From Mugil cephalus (Eukaryota; Chordata; Actinopteri; Mugiliformes; Mugilidae), in NCBI RefSeq assembly GCF_022458985.1, contig NC_061789.1:13052357-13116356 (forward strand): a DNA stretch of 64,000 bases, given 5' to 3'. The translations under genes and the position numbers were made by a program. Below, piece after piece: positions 47,742 to 60,314 of the stretch (positions are counted from its first letter, which is position 1; every line of letters starts with the position of its first letter). A model generated the notes under the pieces. The model worked only from the letters and a program-made list of their open reading frames with translations. It had not been told where the DNA came from and ran no database searches.

Positions 47742-50700
47742 TTTTCCTTTACGGACCAGCTAAACGTCTCTAAGTGTTACAAAGCCTGTGAAAGCCTGCA
47801 CAGTCTGCTCAAACAAAGGCCTCTGTGGATTCTTACATGACCCAGGCAAATATAGAATAATGATATGTTTTGACACACAAACAGCCATTGTAAATCCATT
47901 GAAAAAGAGGCCAGCTTGGCACTGAGGAATTCACAGCTCTGGAAATGTCTGCTGGCTAGCGGCACTTTCAGTCACAGTGAGGTCAGGATCCGGGCTTTAC
48001 TTTCATCAGACATTTTATTTGCTTTTCCCTTACGCTAATTGCACTAGCTGGGGATATACTGACAGGTCTGGACCCAGAAATATAAACAGTGAGATAAAAG
48101 AAACAAACAGGCAGCAGTTGTGTTGAGGAAACACATATGACATGCGAGTTGTAAGCTGCGGCTGTATATATAGGATTGAGCTCGGATAGTACTGTTGATG
48201 AGTGCGTACGTCTCGCTGACGTTGTATACATTACCGGAGCAGCATGCACTTTATTTCACATGTTACGCACTAAGCGTGTAGGCATTTGTGCGGGGCCTGT
48301 GTGCAATCTAGACTGCAATTTCCAACTGTTGCGCCTGCAGGTTCTATCTGGTGCGGCATCCTTGCGTGCCCCACAAACAGAGGTTTCCATAGCCAGAGGC
48401 CTGCTGATGACCTGTACATGTGTCAGCCATTACAGTAAATTACAAATCCTCCCCACCGAAAGCTGAATATTCCACTCTCATTTTGTCATGTCTTGTATGT
48501 GAAAGAAGCTGTTACTCATTTGCGATATCCAGCAGAAAAATCGTGACGCCATCGTGACAGATCTTTGAAACCACCGCTCACGCAGTATTCATTTAGCAAC
48601 CGGGAATGGGCTGTAGTTTCCTACAAATGGAACCTGAAACTTCATCTTTCTTTCTTTCTTCCTTTTTTTTTTTTTTTATTGTGTCTGGAGTGAATATGAA
48701 TGTCACATTTAGTAATAATGAACTGCACATTGAAGAGGGGTCCTCCTTTTAATCTGGACCTGCTAAACAAATTCTCCTCCCATCTTTTCTATGCCTTTGT
48801 GTGGATACGTTTAATATGGTGGTGTGCAAAGCGCAGCTCTTTGAAGAAATAACAGATGTAAGATGCTCAGCGGCCCAGCCCTAGGGTTGTGAGGATCCCG
48901 GAATACAAAAGGGAGCAACAAAGAGCCTGTGAAGCCCCGCTTTCCCAACTTTCATCTGCACAGCCCGAGCAAAGCCAGTAGGAATGACTGATGGACAAGT
49001 AGACAGAAGTCTGATCTCTCCATCCACCCAACTTCTTCCTATTCTCCTCCCACCCTGTGAGCTATGTGCGCCTCTGGCAGGATTTTCGGACACCCAGACT
49101 TTCCCTGCAGCTTTGCATAGACATCACTGTGTGGATCGGTGCACTGGAGATCGGAGAGGAGAGACATTTGGAAGCATTAAACTGCGATAAACCCATGCCG
49201 TGCCTCAACATTGCAGTGTTGTAGTGTCTGTGGAAGAGTTTCCCTGGCCCTCGCTCCAGTTTGAGTTAGCTTTGGGCGGCACCCAAAACCCGTAGGTCCA
49301 ATTATGTAACTGATATACATGTAGAGAGATACGAGCGCCCCAGACACAAATTCACCAAAACAAAAATGCGTGTGAGCCTCCTACTACGGGCAACCAGCTG
49401 CTCAGGAACAATTTTCAATATGTCTTTCATCCTGACAATAAAAACTAAAATGCCTTCCAGGAAGCATGTCTGCACAGGAGCCCCACATTTTTTTTTTAAC
49501 TGTTATTTACCTTCTCTCTGTACTAGCAGTGGAATCGGGGCAAGCAGGAATCTGAAGAGTACAGAGGGAATTAAAGTGAACGACAATCATGTCATCACGT
49601 AAGCCGCAGACCATTCGGGAAATGCCTTCTTTTCTAATCCACGGCTCTGTGGTGAAAAGTGGGATCTGGTGCTTGGCTCCCTAAGCGATACTGGGTGTGT
49701 TAGGGGAAGGGTGGAGGAGCAGAGGAGGGAGTGGGAGGGGGTGGTGGTGCAAGGGCTGCCTATATGTGTTTGTGCCTGTGCGACAGAAGCCGAGCGCGAG
49801 AGAGGGAAAGTTAAAAAAGAAAAATGAAAAAGAGAGATGTTCAAAAAGAAACACGCGTGATTAGAGGAGTATACGGTTTCATGCCTCCCAGCTCAGTTCC
49901 TTCAGATGTCCTTCAAGTCATGTGGCTGCAAATCTCGCAGAGCCGTCCCGAACATTTATAAGAGCAACATGTGTCTGAGTGCGCAGTGCGTTCCGGCAAG
50001 TGCGTGGACGTGCAGAGGCTTTTATGTCCTCGGGGTCTTGTGCATACATCCAGATGCCTGTGGAGTCCTATTGTTCCAGTTTGCGTGCGCATGCACCACT
50101 TGTGGTGCCCGGTCCCAGACTGTTCCATAGTGAAATGCTTGTGGGCTGCTCTGTGCGGCTTCCTCTCATTGAAAGGGCCTCGTCTTTAAGTGCTGATTGC
50201 CGTGACGTCATCCCCAAACCTCAGGCCTGCCTTTTATGTGTCATTGTCACCATCTATTTCCACGCAGTGTGCGAAAAACAACTTTCCTTCCATCCGTGCA
50301 ATTCACTGACACGGACGGTCGGATTAAGTGCTGCGCTACTGTAGCGGGAGCCCGGAGCGCCACCCAAACCAAGTACGTCTTCACACCCTTTACGCTAGTC
50401 CACAAATAAAAACAAAAAACAAGATTAAACGGATTAAAGCTGAACGTCTCGCGATCTGATTGGTGGCTTTTTGTTCATGTGTGTAAACAAGTCGGACCGG
50501 GTCGCTGTAAATAACAACACTCATCAGATGGGTGTTAACTGAATGTAATTGCTGATGCAAAACCACAGCAGTTTGTCTCTAAGTTTTCTGGAGTTTCCCA
50601 TGTTTTCAAATTCCACAGCGACTGTGAGAAAAGAGAGCTGTCATCCTCAAAAAGAAAAAAACAGAGAGAGGAAAAAAAAAAAAGTCTTGTCCACTGACTC

Positions 50701-51233
50701 ACTGTCGAGCCTTCTAAAACGGTATCACCTGTCCCGTGAGATCCTGTAGGCCAAAGAGACAGAGAGAGCGTGTGTCAAACGGTTTCATGCCGCAGAAACT
50801 GGAGATAGGCTTCAACTCAACCCCGTGGGGGCCTGTCTGCATTTCACAGGAATGCATTTTTTTTTTCCAGACTCAAACAAGTAAACCATCACCTAAGGTG
50901 ATTGTGGTTTGTTTTGGCCGATGGGGACAGGAGTGTACCAAATATGTGACCGCAACAGGGTAAAAAAAAAAAAAACAGACATGGGAGATAGGTGGGAGAT
51001 AAACGAGTGCTGAATATTGGACATTGCCCTTCGTGGACTGACATGTTGTTCAGTCCCCCACTCAGACTCCCTTGCGTCGTAAGGTGTACAAGGTTCACAT
51101 TGCTTGAACACATACAGTTTGTTCCCTTTTGAGATTTATTTAAATAGATATGGTGACACTCAAGTTAAATAACAGTTCAACTTTAGAAAACATGGCTATT
51201 CGCATTCTTGCAAAGACCCACTATAGATATTAG

Positions 51234-51632
51234 GGGTGGGTATTGGCAAGGGCTTCATGAAATGATACGTATCACAATACTTGAGTCACGATACATTATT
51301 GCGATATTATGATATTGCAATATTCTACATAGTTCACTGAGAAATTTTAAATGCAGCTTAAAATACACATTGTATATATAAACATCAGATGACAGTGGTG
51401 ATCATGGAACAGTTTGAGTCAAAAAACAATATTAATCCAAATGATCCATTTCCAATTTATTGCACTTGTACAGAAAAAGTGGTGATGGAGATGCGGAAGT
51501 CGTTCATGGTCGGCCCAAAATATGACTTTTTCTTTTAAAAACGATAATAAGACATTCCCAATCGATATTGTAACAGAAGAAAGAATATCGCGATATATTG
51601 CCATATCGATATTTTGTCCCATCCTTATTAGG
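51234..51632. mobile_element. hAT-like MITE with ATCGATAT-rich ends
   Basis: It starts ATTAGGGGTGGGTATTGGCA and ends GATATTTTGTCCCATCCTTA, which are inverted terminal repeats of a common vertebrate hAT type. The interior is AT-rich and non-coding. ATTA-type sequence flanks both ends. Confidence 0.65.
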
Positions 51633-51744
51633 TACAATATAGCAATATAGCTTGTTTCAGATTGGAACAAGAAGAAAAGAGAAAAGGTGTAGGACGTACA
51701 ATGCAGGAAGGCAATATAACATAACCATCATTTGTTGTTGTAAT

Positions 51745-52235
51745 ACTCTGGAATGCCCAAAACCTGGAACTCATGGACATCATCAAAGCCCAGTCCAATC
51801 AACTGCGCTGCATTTGGCCGACCCCGAGCAGTTCAGAATTCCTGCATCGGCTTTCATCTTCATTTACATTATCAGTAAACAGTTGGACCAAGATGCATGC
51901 TTACCCCTCCCACTGACTCCACCATGTTTTACAGATGATGCATTCTTCAGATCATGACTCCAAGCCTTCTCCATCATCCTTCACCCTGTTATCCTGGTGC
52001 AGGTCGATCTTAGTTTCATCTGTACAAAGAATTCTTAGCCTGGGGATGGATGTTTCACTTGTACCGAGATGTTATTGAGTTCCCAACTTGTAAACAGCTC
52101 CCAGTACGACCTTTTTACGTTCCTAAATGACCTTCTTGACTGATGAAGGATAATAAATAAAGGCATATTGCACATCTATCGCAAAACAGCTTTTGAGACT
52201 GTGCACAAAAATCGTCGGAATTCTTACATCTTTCC
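51745..52235 (-). mobile_element. Tc1-like transposon relic
   Basis: The plus strand shows CTTCACCCTGTTATCCTGGT, CAGGTCGATCTTAGTTTCAT and CTGTACAAAGAATTCT, matching the complement of a Tc1 transposase gene (catalytic region) seen in many fish. It is decayed and incomplete. Confidence 0.55.
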
Positions 52236-53459
52236 TCGGACTGAGGGTCCAGTTTAAGTTTAACCTAGGTGTAAACTAAACAACATCTTTCAGCTCAGAT
52301 CATATGTCACATGTCGAGACCAAGATGGCGGCGGGTGAACAGCGCGAAGTCCAGCGTCTACTTATTACTACTTATTATTATACGTATTTTTTTCGTTATT
52401 TATCTTTAACTTTTTGTTTGTGCATGTACCTGTTTTATAATTTGTGAGCTTTAGAGGTGAATGTGGCATTTGTTATCTTTGGTACACAGAGCCCAGCCAT
52501 CTGTTTCTCCTCTGCCCCGTTCTTTATGCTAAGCTATGCTAACTGCATGCCGCCTAATGTTCACCGTAAAGGCATGACAGAGTTACTGATCTCCTCATCA
52601 ATCTCATTATTTCCAAAAAAAGGCTTAATTTCAAAAAATCAGGTCAAGTTCGTAATTTTAAGTCGGAGTCACGGCAAAGCTTCGTTTCTGTCTTCGCGCT
52701 CTAAAACACCAGCACCACACCCTCACTTTGTTGTAGAGCCGATGATCATATTGGGTTGTCTGTGAGCCTCATTCCTGTGGGAATGTATTCTGAGACTTTG
52801 ACCTCTTCTTTTTTAACCCTTACCCTCACGCACACACGCAATCCTTCCTCTTCGTCTTGTGGCACTCATCTGGTCTCACTTTAGGTTTTGAGGTCTGTGT
52901 TCCTGGGGACCCGACAGAGCCGCTGGCCCAGATGACAGAAAGCAAGGCTTCTTTTGCGGACTTCCCCAAAATACATTTAAAATTCATTTGGATCCTGTTT
53001 TGACCAAACAATCACTCACCCGCTGTTACAAATGCACATGGAGGGAAATATAGAGCACTCACTGTCTTCACTGTCTTTAAAATTGGCAAAAGATGGCGTT
53101 CTCAAATCCAAGACACTGACAAGCCAATGAAGACAGGCTGAAGGATCGAGAGAAACAATTACTGCAGCGTGACTGACAGGAGAGATAATGGGTGGATTTG
53201 CTTTTCTGGCACAAAAGTACAAATTTAGAAAATTAAAGTTGCCAGATGTTGATGGTGAAGATATGATGCATTAATATTGGATCGCTTTGATATATCAGGT
53301 GATGAATGATAACTCTGGAAAGGTAGTTGGCTCTGAAGTCGCTCGCTTTGAAGAGATGCTGTGAAAAGGTGTGTCTCTTGGTGTTGCACAATAGATGCTG
53401 AAGGGCCAAAACCTGGAGTAGGCAAATGGAATTCCCCTTGTTATTGCTACAAGGAGGCT

Positions 53460-53715
53460 CCAGATATGGTCACACAAACAAACACAGTAAATACTTAATC
53501 CACAGCAGGACGCAACCACAATAACACAAGGTGTCGACCTGGCATCCAAATTCACTAGATCCCAAACTGATCAAATATCTGTGGGATATAGAGGCCCCTC
53601 CCCTCAAACCATTGGACCCAAAGGCCCCCAACTAACACCATTCTGTTACCAGACACCACAGGACACCCTCAGAGGACCCATGTCCATTCTCTGATGAGTA
53701 TATAATTCAATATGA
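53460..53715 (+). mobile_element. Tc1-like transposase tail relic
   Basis: GTGTCGACCTGGCATCCAAA, CTGATCAAATATCTGTGGG and CAGACACCACAGGACACC follow the 3' part of a Tc1 transposase gene. It is shared with the relic at 23.6 kb. Both ends are missing or decayed. Confidence 0.6.
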
Positions 53716-53771
53716 GTAGGCTGTGTGTAATCATAAAAACCTTCATAAAAACAGCCCAGCAGTGGCTACTC

Positions 53772-54358
53772 TGTCAGTGCATTTACATGCACAGTTAAAT
53801 CGAGCTATGCTTGAAATTTGACTTTCTGAAAGCTGTTTGTCCCAATTTACATGCAACGGAGAAAATCAAATAACTGACAGGAACATGTCCTCCTTCTCTA
53901 CACTAGGTGGCAATATGTGTGTTTTCAGCAGGTTCCTTTCCAGTTGACTTTTAACATCATATAATAAACAAGAGTCGTTCATGCAGCCGGCAGGCATTTC
54001 AAGCAACAACAAGATGGACAGTTCAGCTTGTTTAATCTCGTACGTAATGCGTGCGCTACTTATGGTGCAGATAAGATGGCGCTATCCTTCAGGTGGTTCT
54101 TCTACCGGCTCTGTTTACCTTTTTCTTCTGCCACTGGCTTGGATATTTTTGTTCCGGGGTCATACTCCAGCGCAGATTTTAGAGCATGTGCACACACATT
54201 GTCTAGTTAAACTCCAATTAAGGCGTATACATGACGGTGAAAATCAATTTTCAATCCCATTATCTGGGGAGTCTCCGTTGGATAAGAAAAAGTCGAATTT
54301 TAGTCGGAGTAACACATTTACATGCGTTTAAGTTGTCCAGTTAAAGTCAGATCAAGGC
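53772..54358. mobile_element. MITE with ACATTTACATG-type ends
   Basis: The ends GTGCATTTACATGCACAGTT and ACATTTACATGCGTTTAAGT then GTCCAGTTAAAGTC form imperfect inverted repeats. Internal ACTAGGTGGCAATATGTGTG also occurs in the short relative at 26.5 kb. About 585 bp; the 116-codon frame inside is not a known protein. Confidence 0.5.
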
Positions 54359-56056
54359 AGTAATTCAGTTTTTTTCTGTGTCATTGCTCTTAGAGCTCCT
54401 AGCATTATCAAAACTTGCTGTCTATTGGTTGTAGCTTCACATTCAGCAGAAAAAGCTTTGGAGACCTGGCAATCTAATGGCAAGCATGCACCCATTTAAA
54501 TTTTAAAAAATATTTTTGTTTTACTCCAAAATATGCCATGAAAGAAAATACAAAGCCAGCTCTGGCCAATCATCTCTTTCTAGAGGCTTTCTTTATCATC
54601 TAGCTCTTAGTTTTTTAGCGAAAAATACATAAGTCCCTCATACCTCCAGCTTTCTCATTATCCACTGAGAAAGACTGATGTAGATTATAGGTTTCTGATT
54701 GGGTTATAATCACAAGCAGAATAAAGAGCTCAAACACCTTTGAAAATTGTCAGCACAGAGGTTAGCAATCAGTGTAACCAAAGGAGCAATTTTGGCTATT
54801 AAGACCACCCATCTGGGGGTCTGTGGGGAGCCACAGGGTTCACAAGTTCTACACCCCTCTCTGCATGGAAAGTATACACAGGCACTAGGAGAAAAATGCA
54901 GGATCAAACAACACAGACATGTGCACAAACACGCTTGCAGTCTCCTTTAACACACGCGCGCGCGCACATACGTTATGATCTGGAAATCATATATAAGGCG
55001 CACTTGGATTACTAGCCAAGATGAGAGAGGATGAGCAGCCGCAAATTGCAGGGAGCTGGGTTGGCCGGGTGGGTGGGTGTAGTCGGAAAGGGGAGGGCTG
55101 GGAAGGGAGGAAAACAGTCTGTGGCATCGTACTCAGGGAAAGACTGAGGTAATTACTTTCTTCTCCGTAGTCTATGTCTTAAAAAAAAAAATGTTTGTAG
55201 CGTGCCACGAACCTCTTCAGACGTCAAAGTCCCCCCGCCTGACATTTCTGGACATGCGCTGACACACAAACGCAGCATTTTCCACAGTCCATCACCGCTC
55301 TGACTATCTGCGAGGCGAGCCTCCTTCTAAATCATTCAGCGGACCCTTAACCCAAGTGATGTTTCCATACTCCGAAGACAGCGCGCTTGATAAATGTTTC
55401 CTGGCTTCTCCAAAAACTTTTATCTGCATTTGTTTGATTATTCTTACCAGCTCCTGAAACTCAATCAAAGTAGAGGAGAATATTTAAGTGACACGAGAGG
55501 TCCGGCACTTCCTCTCTGGATTACTGTGCCCGCCTCTGAGGCCTTTTCAAAGTCCCGCATAGCCTCTGATCAAGACCGGATAGAAGAAAGACGGCATGAG
55601 GGCACCTTACAATCAGCCGGCCCTATTCTGTTCTTTTAAAACCTTTGCTCTTATTCTGTTAGTGCCCCCCTGAAAAATATGAGCACCCATCTCCCTCATC
55701 TGTGTGCACAATACCAGCACCGCACACCTCAAGTATTCCTTTGAAGCTGTAAAGCCGTCCTGTGCTGCTGTCTGTGGGTCTTATCGCGCTAAAAAAGAAA
55801 AAATCGATTGCAGTGCAGATAGCGAGAGTTTGCAAACATATATGTGTATACATCCAAAGCCCCCGTGTTATTGAAGCTGCTGGCTAGCTCGGGAGGAGGA
55901 ATGCAATCACGTGGTGAAGCTGACAATAAAGTGGCAGGAGGCATAGAAATTTCACGTGCTGTTTATTTTCTCACCAGAAGGCATCGTTCGCTGGATCTTT
56001 AACGAGGAGATCTGAGGCCCTCCTACCCCCACGATAGTCATCCTTTCTCAAGTTTT

Positions 56057-56575
56057 AGCTGTTGACGTTTTGTTGGACCAAACTGAGATTCGAGGTTTCC
56101 CATTGTTATATTGTAATGTAATGCTCCTCTGTCCACTTCTATAGTGTTTACAACGGGATCTATTTTCCTTATTTTCCCCCGGCCCTATGTTCCCTGCTTT
56201 GTAAGTGACGGGGAACATAGGACAATTTTTTTTAAAAAAAAGGGTTAGGGTTAGGGTTAGGGACCCAAGGAACATAGGTATGCTCCACAACCAATTCGGC
56301 CCACTGAGATATGCATCTTATGTACCCGCCGCTTATAAAAATCTGTTTATAGACATTGATGTTTTGTTGGACCAAACTGAGATTTGAGGTTTCCCATTGT
56401 TTCTAATGTAAATGTATTTTCATCACTCCTTGGTCCACTTCTACAGTGTTTACAATGGGATCATCCCTATGTTCCCTGGGTCCTATGTTCCCGATGTCCT
56501 ATGTTCTCCGCTTTGTATGTGACCAGGGAACATAGGACCCTGATAACATAGGACCTGGGGAACATAGGTACACTC
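56057..56575. repeat. two-copy direct repeat built on CCTATGTTCC / GGAACATAGG motifs
   Basis: Two units of about 295 bp each start GTTTTGTTGGACCAAACTGA (near 56068 and 56361) and end near AACATAGGTA (56270 and 56563). Both contain several copies of CCTATGTTCCC and its complement GGGAACATAGG. Unit 1 also has a GGGTTA array at 56241-56262. Confidence 0.75.
56241..56262 (+). repeat. short TTAGGG array inside the AACATAGG block
   Basis: Three TTAGGG units after a poly-A stretch, present in unit 1 and absent from unit 2. Confidence 0.85.
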
Positions 56576-57734
56576 CCTTTTACAACCAGCTCATACTCCC
56601 AGCAAACTTACACACAATTTCATGCTGTGGTTCTTTTTTTTTTCTCAGAGAGGATGAGCGATGCTGATACTCTCGTTTCGCTTTTCCTAAGCCCCGTCTC
56701 TTTGAAACACATGTTGCCCTGACAAAATTACAGCAATGCCCCGACCTGGAGGGCCTTGGAGCGCTCTGAACGTTTCTGATCCGGAGCGGAAATCGCATTC
56801 CAGTGTCATGTATAAAAGCTCTGTTTATCCTTTCATTCATTACGCAGAACGTTTGGCCGACACATGTACGTCTGAAACATGTGCGGAGCAGCCCCGCCGT
56901 GTACTGTACAGCGGCTTAGCGCTCACACCGCAGATATTATTTCCCGTTGAAGGGGAATTTCTGGATTTCAGCTGCAGTCACGCATTCAGGAGCTTTATTC
57001 CTCTAATAAAGTGATCCCGGCTTCTACGGTGTGTGTGAAACAGGGCCACTGGATGACAGATGTTTTATACTACCTTGAGGAACTTGGATAATGTCATGGC
57101 ATGTGATGCAGATTTTCTTTTTTTTTCTTTTTCTGTGGCTCGAAGCAGAAGCAGGTGTAGTGCCTGTAAACATCCACATCTAAGCAACAGGCTCATATGG
57201 TACGTTACGATTAAAACAAGATGTCCAACGATTGAGTCAGCGCCATGTGCTTATTAGTCAAACCTCGAGGCTCGGCCCTTGGGACCAGAGAGGACTTTGG
57301 AGCGGTTTGATGTAGTCTGAGATCCCGTTCGAGCAGGATCAGCCCCGGAGGTCAGCTGAAGAGGAGCCCGTCTTGTGATTCTATCAGAGGATTACCACTT
57401 CCTCCTTCCTGTTTGCTTCCTCTCGGCTATACAGCTGTGCTCAGATGCCAGCCAGGAAGACCGTTCCCCCAAATGCTAATTACAGTGTACAGTTTTTGGG
57501 CAATTTCCTTTTCCTCGCCATCTCTCCTTCTCACATCTGCTTTATCTACGTTTTTTTTCTAAATCCCAGTTTCCCACTCCCAGATTCATTCCACCGCTCA
57601 CTGACGGACACGTGTTGATTGTAGCACAGTTGTTGGTGCCAAGAAGGCTTGAGTATTGCAGAAACTGTTGACCTGCTTGGGTTTTCACACTCAGCCACAT
57701 CGAGGACTTGCACAGAATGGACGCATGGTTAACT

Positions 57735-57927
57735 GTGTCTGCGTGAGTTTTCTCCAAGCACTCAGGTTTCCTCACCTCCGAAGACATGCTTGTAAGGTTA
57801 ATCGGTGATTCTGAAGTGTGTGAGGTGTGTACCCTCTCGTCCAATGACAGCTGGGATAGGCTCCAGCAACCCCTGCCACCTTAGTGAGGATAAGTGGTAG
57901 CAGAAGATGAGATGAGATCAGAAAATA
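57735..57927 (+). mobile_element. SINE-like repeat inserted in the Tc1 element
   Basis: CGAAGACATGCTTGTAAGGT, then ACCCTCTCGTCCAATGACAG and CTGGGATAGGCTCCAGCA, ending GGATAAGTGGTAGCAGAAGA with GATGA repeats. This is a very abundant fish repeat; its relative at 31.9 kb is in the other orientation. Confidence 0.75.
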
Positions 57928-58044
57928 TCCAGTGAGCTGCAGTTCTCTGGGTCAAAATGGTGCCCACAGGTCAGAGGAGAATGGCCAGAGTGGTTTGAAC
58001 CAACAGAAAGGCAACAGTGGATCAAAAAACCACTTGTCACAATC

Positions 58045-58385
58045 TTGACTCTCGTAAAGCAAGTCGAACCTTCGCCAACGATCCGTTAAAGCTTGCGGCT
58101 TTTAAATTGCTATGACTCACAGTGGTTTGTGTCTACTGACAACATTCAAAGTGTGACTGAACACTGGGAAGGTGTGCTTTTGTCTGGGACAAAGTGTCGC
58201 CTTCCCAACGTGCAGCCAACAGCAATGCTTCGTCATTATTACAGTAATAGCAGCTTTTTTCTTTTTCCAGAGAGCGCAACTTCCCAGTGTTCAGCCACAC
58301 TTTTGTCCAATTTTGTGCATCGGCGAGTTACGGTAATTCTTTTTTCTTGTTTGTTTGTTCGTTTTTTTTTTATCCACGGACATTA
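58045..58385. mobile_element. palindromic insertion in the Tc1 element
   Basis: This non-Tc1 segment contains an inverted repeat: GTGTGACTGAACACTGGGAA near 58151 pairs with TTCCCAGTGTTCAGCCACAC near 58271, with about 33-bp arms overall. A MITE or hairpin-forming insertion is likely; the family is unknown. Confidence 0.5.
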
Positions 58386-58661
58386 AAGGGTTAAGGAAGA
58401 TGGCCTACATCAGCAGAAGGATAGAGTCCTTCCTGTCAGCTAAGGACAGGAAAAGCTACAATTTGCATGGGCTCACCAAACGTGGACAATGGAAGACTGG
58501 GAAAAACGTTGCCTGGTCCGGTCTGATAAAAGCGTGAATCCATCCTGCCTTGTATCACCGGTTCAGGTGGACATTTGTTTGGCAGTGCCACACACCTAGA
58601 TGTTGAACACGACAACGGGTTCACCATACTCCAATCAAACAGAACACCTTTCTAGAGCAGG

Positions 58662-58945
58662 GGTCTTCAGTGTTTTTCAGGCCAAGGACCCCCAAACTGA
58701 TGGAGATATTAAGTAGGGACCCCCTACCTACTATATGTGTTCTATGTTAAACTCGGCCTAGTGGTATTTATAAATCTACATTATTATTATCATTTTGCGT
58801 TCACTATCAAGCTATCCCTTATACCTTTATTAAAATATGTTGGATTCATGTTAATGTGTATTTAAAGAAATTTAAATTTGTGGGGGGGAATATAAAAAAT
58901 ATATAAAAAATGGCTAATCAACCAAAGAATCTGCGACTCCTCTAA
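58662..58945 (+). mobile_element. hAT-like non-autonomous element, copy C
   Basis: The left end GGGGTCTTCAGTGTTTTTCA then AGGACCCCC is hAT-like. The body matches copies A and B, including GTTGGATTCATGTTAATGTG. It interrupts the Tc1 relic between its 3' coding pieces. Confidence 0.65.
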
Positions 58946-60112
58946 AGAATGTTTCCTGCACCTTGTTGAATCCATACCAAGCAACCTGGTGCCAATGAAG
59001 TGCACATCTACACATTTCCCATGGCTGTCTGACAGACAAAGTCATCATCACATCAAATGCGCCACATTTGCTTTAAATACTCGAGCATCGCAGTCGATGA
59101 ATGTTTGCACCTCCTTCCCTAATCCTCCGGCTGACACTGGAGCTTTCATCTCCCCCTCTGATCTCCCTGCCTTTGAAATGAGCAGCTCAACACCTGCTCG
59201 TCCCAGACACTCGAACAGCACGAGAGCCGCAGAGAGCGTACCCCCACGTCCTTAACTTTGTTTAAAATTCCACCGTCTGCTCCGGCCAAGAAGCGCCGCT
59301 TGTTGAGATATATCAAAAAACTTGCCGGGCAGAAAAAAAACACACACACACAAGGCCCTCTCGAGTCTGGACACACGGAGGTGGGATTTGTTCTCTGCGG
59401 TGTTGGGCACACACCTCCGAGATCTGAATCCCAAAACAGGTTGCCGGCATGAGAAGGGGGGATATTTAGTTTATCCTCTGAATCTGAAGATCTCAGCGAC
59501 CAAGCTGTCTAAACTCCACGAACAAACACAACAGATATCACTTAATATAAGGGCTTTTTTATGTAATCTACAATTATTCAAGCTAATTTAACAAGAAAAA
59601 AGACTTGGATTGGATGAGTAAAAAGAATCAATACTGTTTTTTGGTTGAGTGAGACCGTCTGAGTGTACGGACCTCTGGTAGAAAGATTAATTCAAGGTTT
59701 GACGTGACCACCTTTCTCCTGGGTGAACTAATGCACAGTTTTTCAAGGTACTTGGCAGATGAGTCCCGAGTGTAACTGATCCTGTGGACTCAGAGGCTGT
59801 CTCTTACGTAACGTTGCGATCGAGGCTCCGATGGGGCCGCGCCATCTGCTACAGGACTCCTGTGAATATGGGTTGGTTGTGATGTAGAATGAATTTTGGA
59901 CCAATCAGAAGCCTCTCCGTTTGCGTTGTGAGGGATAATAACCCGAATGAATCTAAAAACTTTAATACATTGCTACATAGCCGAGAGCGAACTAGGTCCA
60001 GCAAATAGCACCATCAACTGGTGGAACTATGTAATTACAGTCTCCAACATTTTCACAGATCAAGAGGTTAATTTATAAATCCTGTTAAGACTTCAACTGA
60101 AAACAGTTGCAA

Positions 60113-60118
60113 TTTATT
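60113..60118 (-). terminator. poly(A) signal of the downstream msrb1 copy
   Basis: AATAAA on the minus strand about 100 bases after the SECIS. Confidence 0.5.
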
Positions 60119-60215
60119 TGCTAGATAGAGTTAAACATTACTGTCTTTTACAAATTATTGACCAAATCTGAACTAGTTTCTGTTTTTGAGTTTATGCCCT
60201 TTGTCTCCTCTTGCT

Positions 60216-60267
60216 GTCCATCAGCGCCATGGAGATCCATCAGGCTTTGTCCAAGAGCACTTCATCC
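60216..60267 (-). promoter_or_regulatory. SECIS element (downstream msrb1 copy)
   Basis: The minus strand has the quartet strand ATGA (60265-60262), then a stem GTGCTCTTGG, an apical AAA (GGACAAAGCC), a mini-helix, the return stem CCATGGCGC, and TGATG (60223-60219). The stem has one mismatch and one bulge. It lies in the 3' UTR just after the stop. It directs UGA recoding as selenocysteine. Confidence 0.8.
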
Positions 60268-60314
60268 AAGGTTCACACCTTCAGCAGCGGGAAACATTTT
60301 CACCCTTTCACAGC

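Larger units (their letters stand above)
57600..59010 (+). mobile_element. Tc1-like transposon with three later insertions
   Basis: Collinear Tc1 pieces occur at about 57600-57734 (GTATTGCAGAAACTGTTGAC), 57928-58040 (AAATATCCAGTGAGCTGCAG and GTCAGAGGAGAATGGCC), 58390-58655 (CTGTCAGCTAAGGACAGG, AACGTTGCCTGGTCC, CCATCCTGCCTTGTATCA) and 58946-58985 (TGCACCTTGTTGAATCC). They are separated by a SINE-like repeat, a palindromic element and a hAT-like copy. The order follows a full Tc1 transposase gene. Confidence 0.75.

Noticed and set aside
56057-56575. CRISPR-like array
   Set aside because: Motifs are irregularly spaced, in both orientations, in a vertebrate genome with no cas genes.
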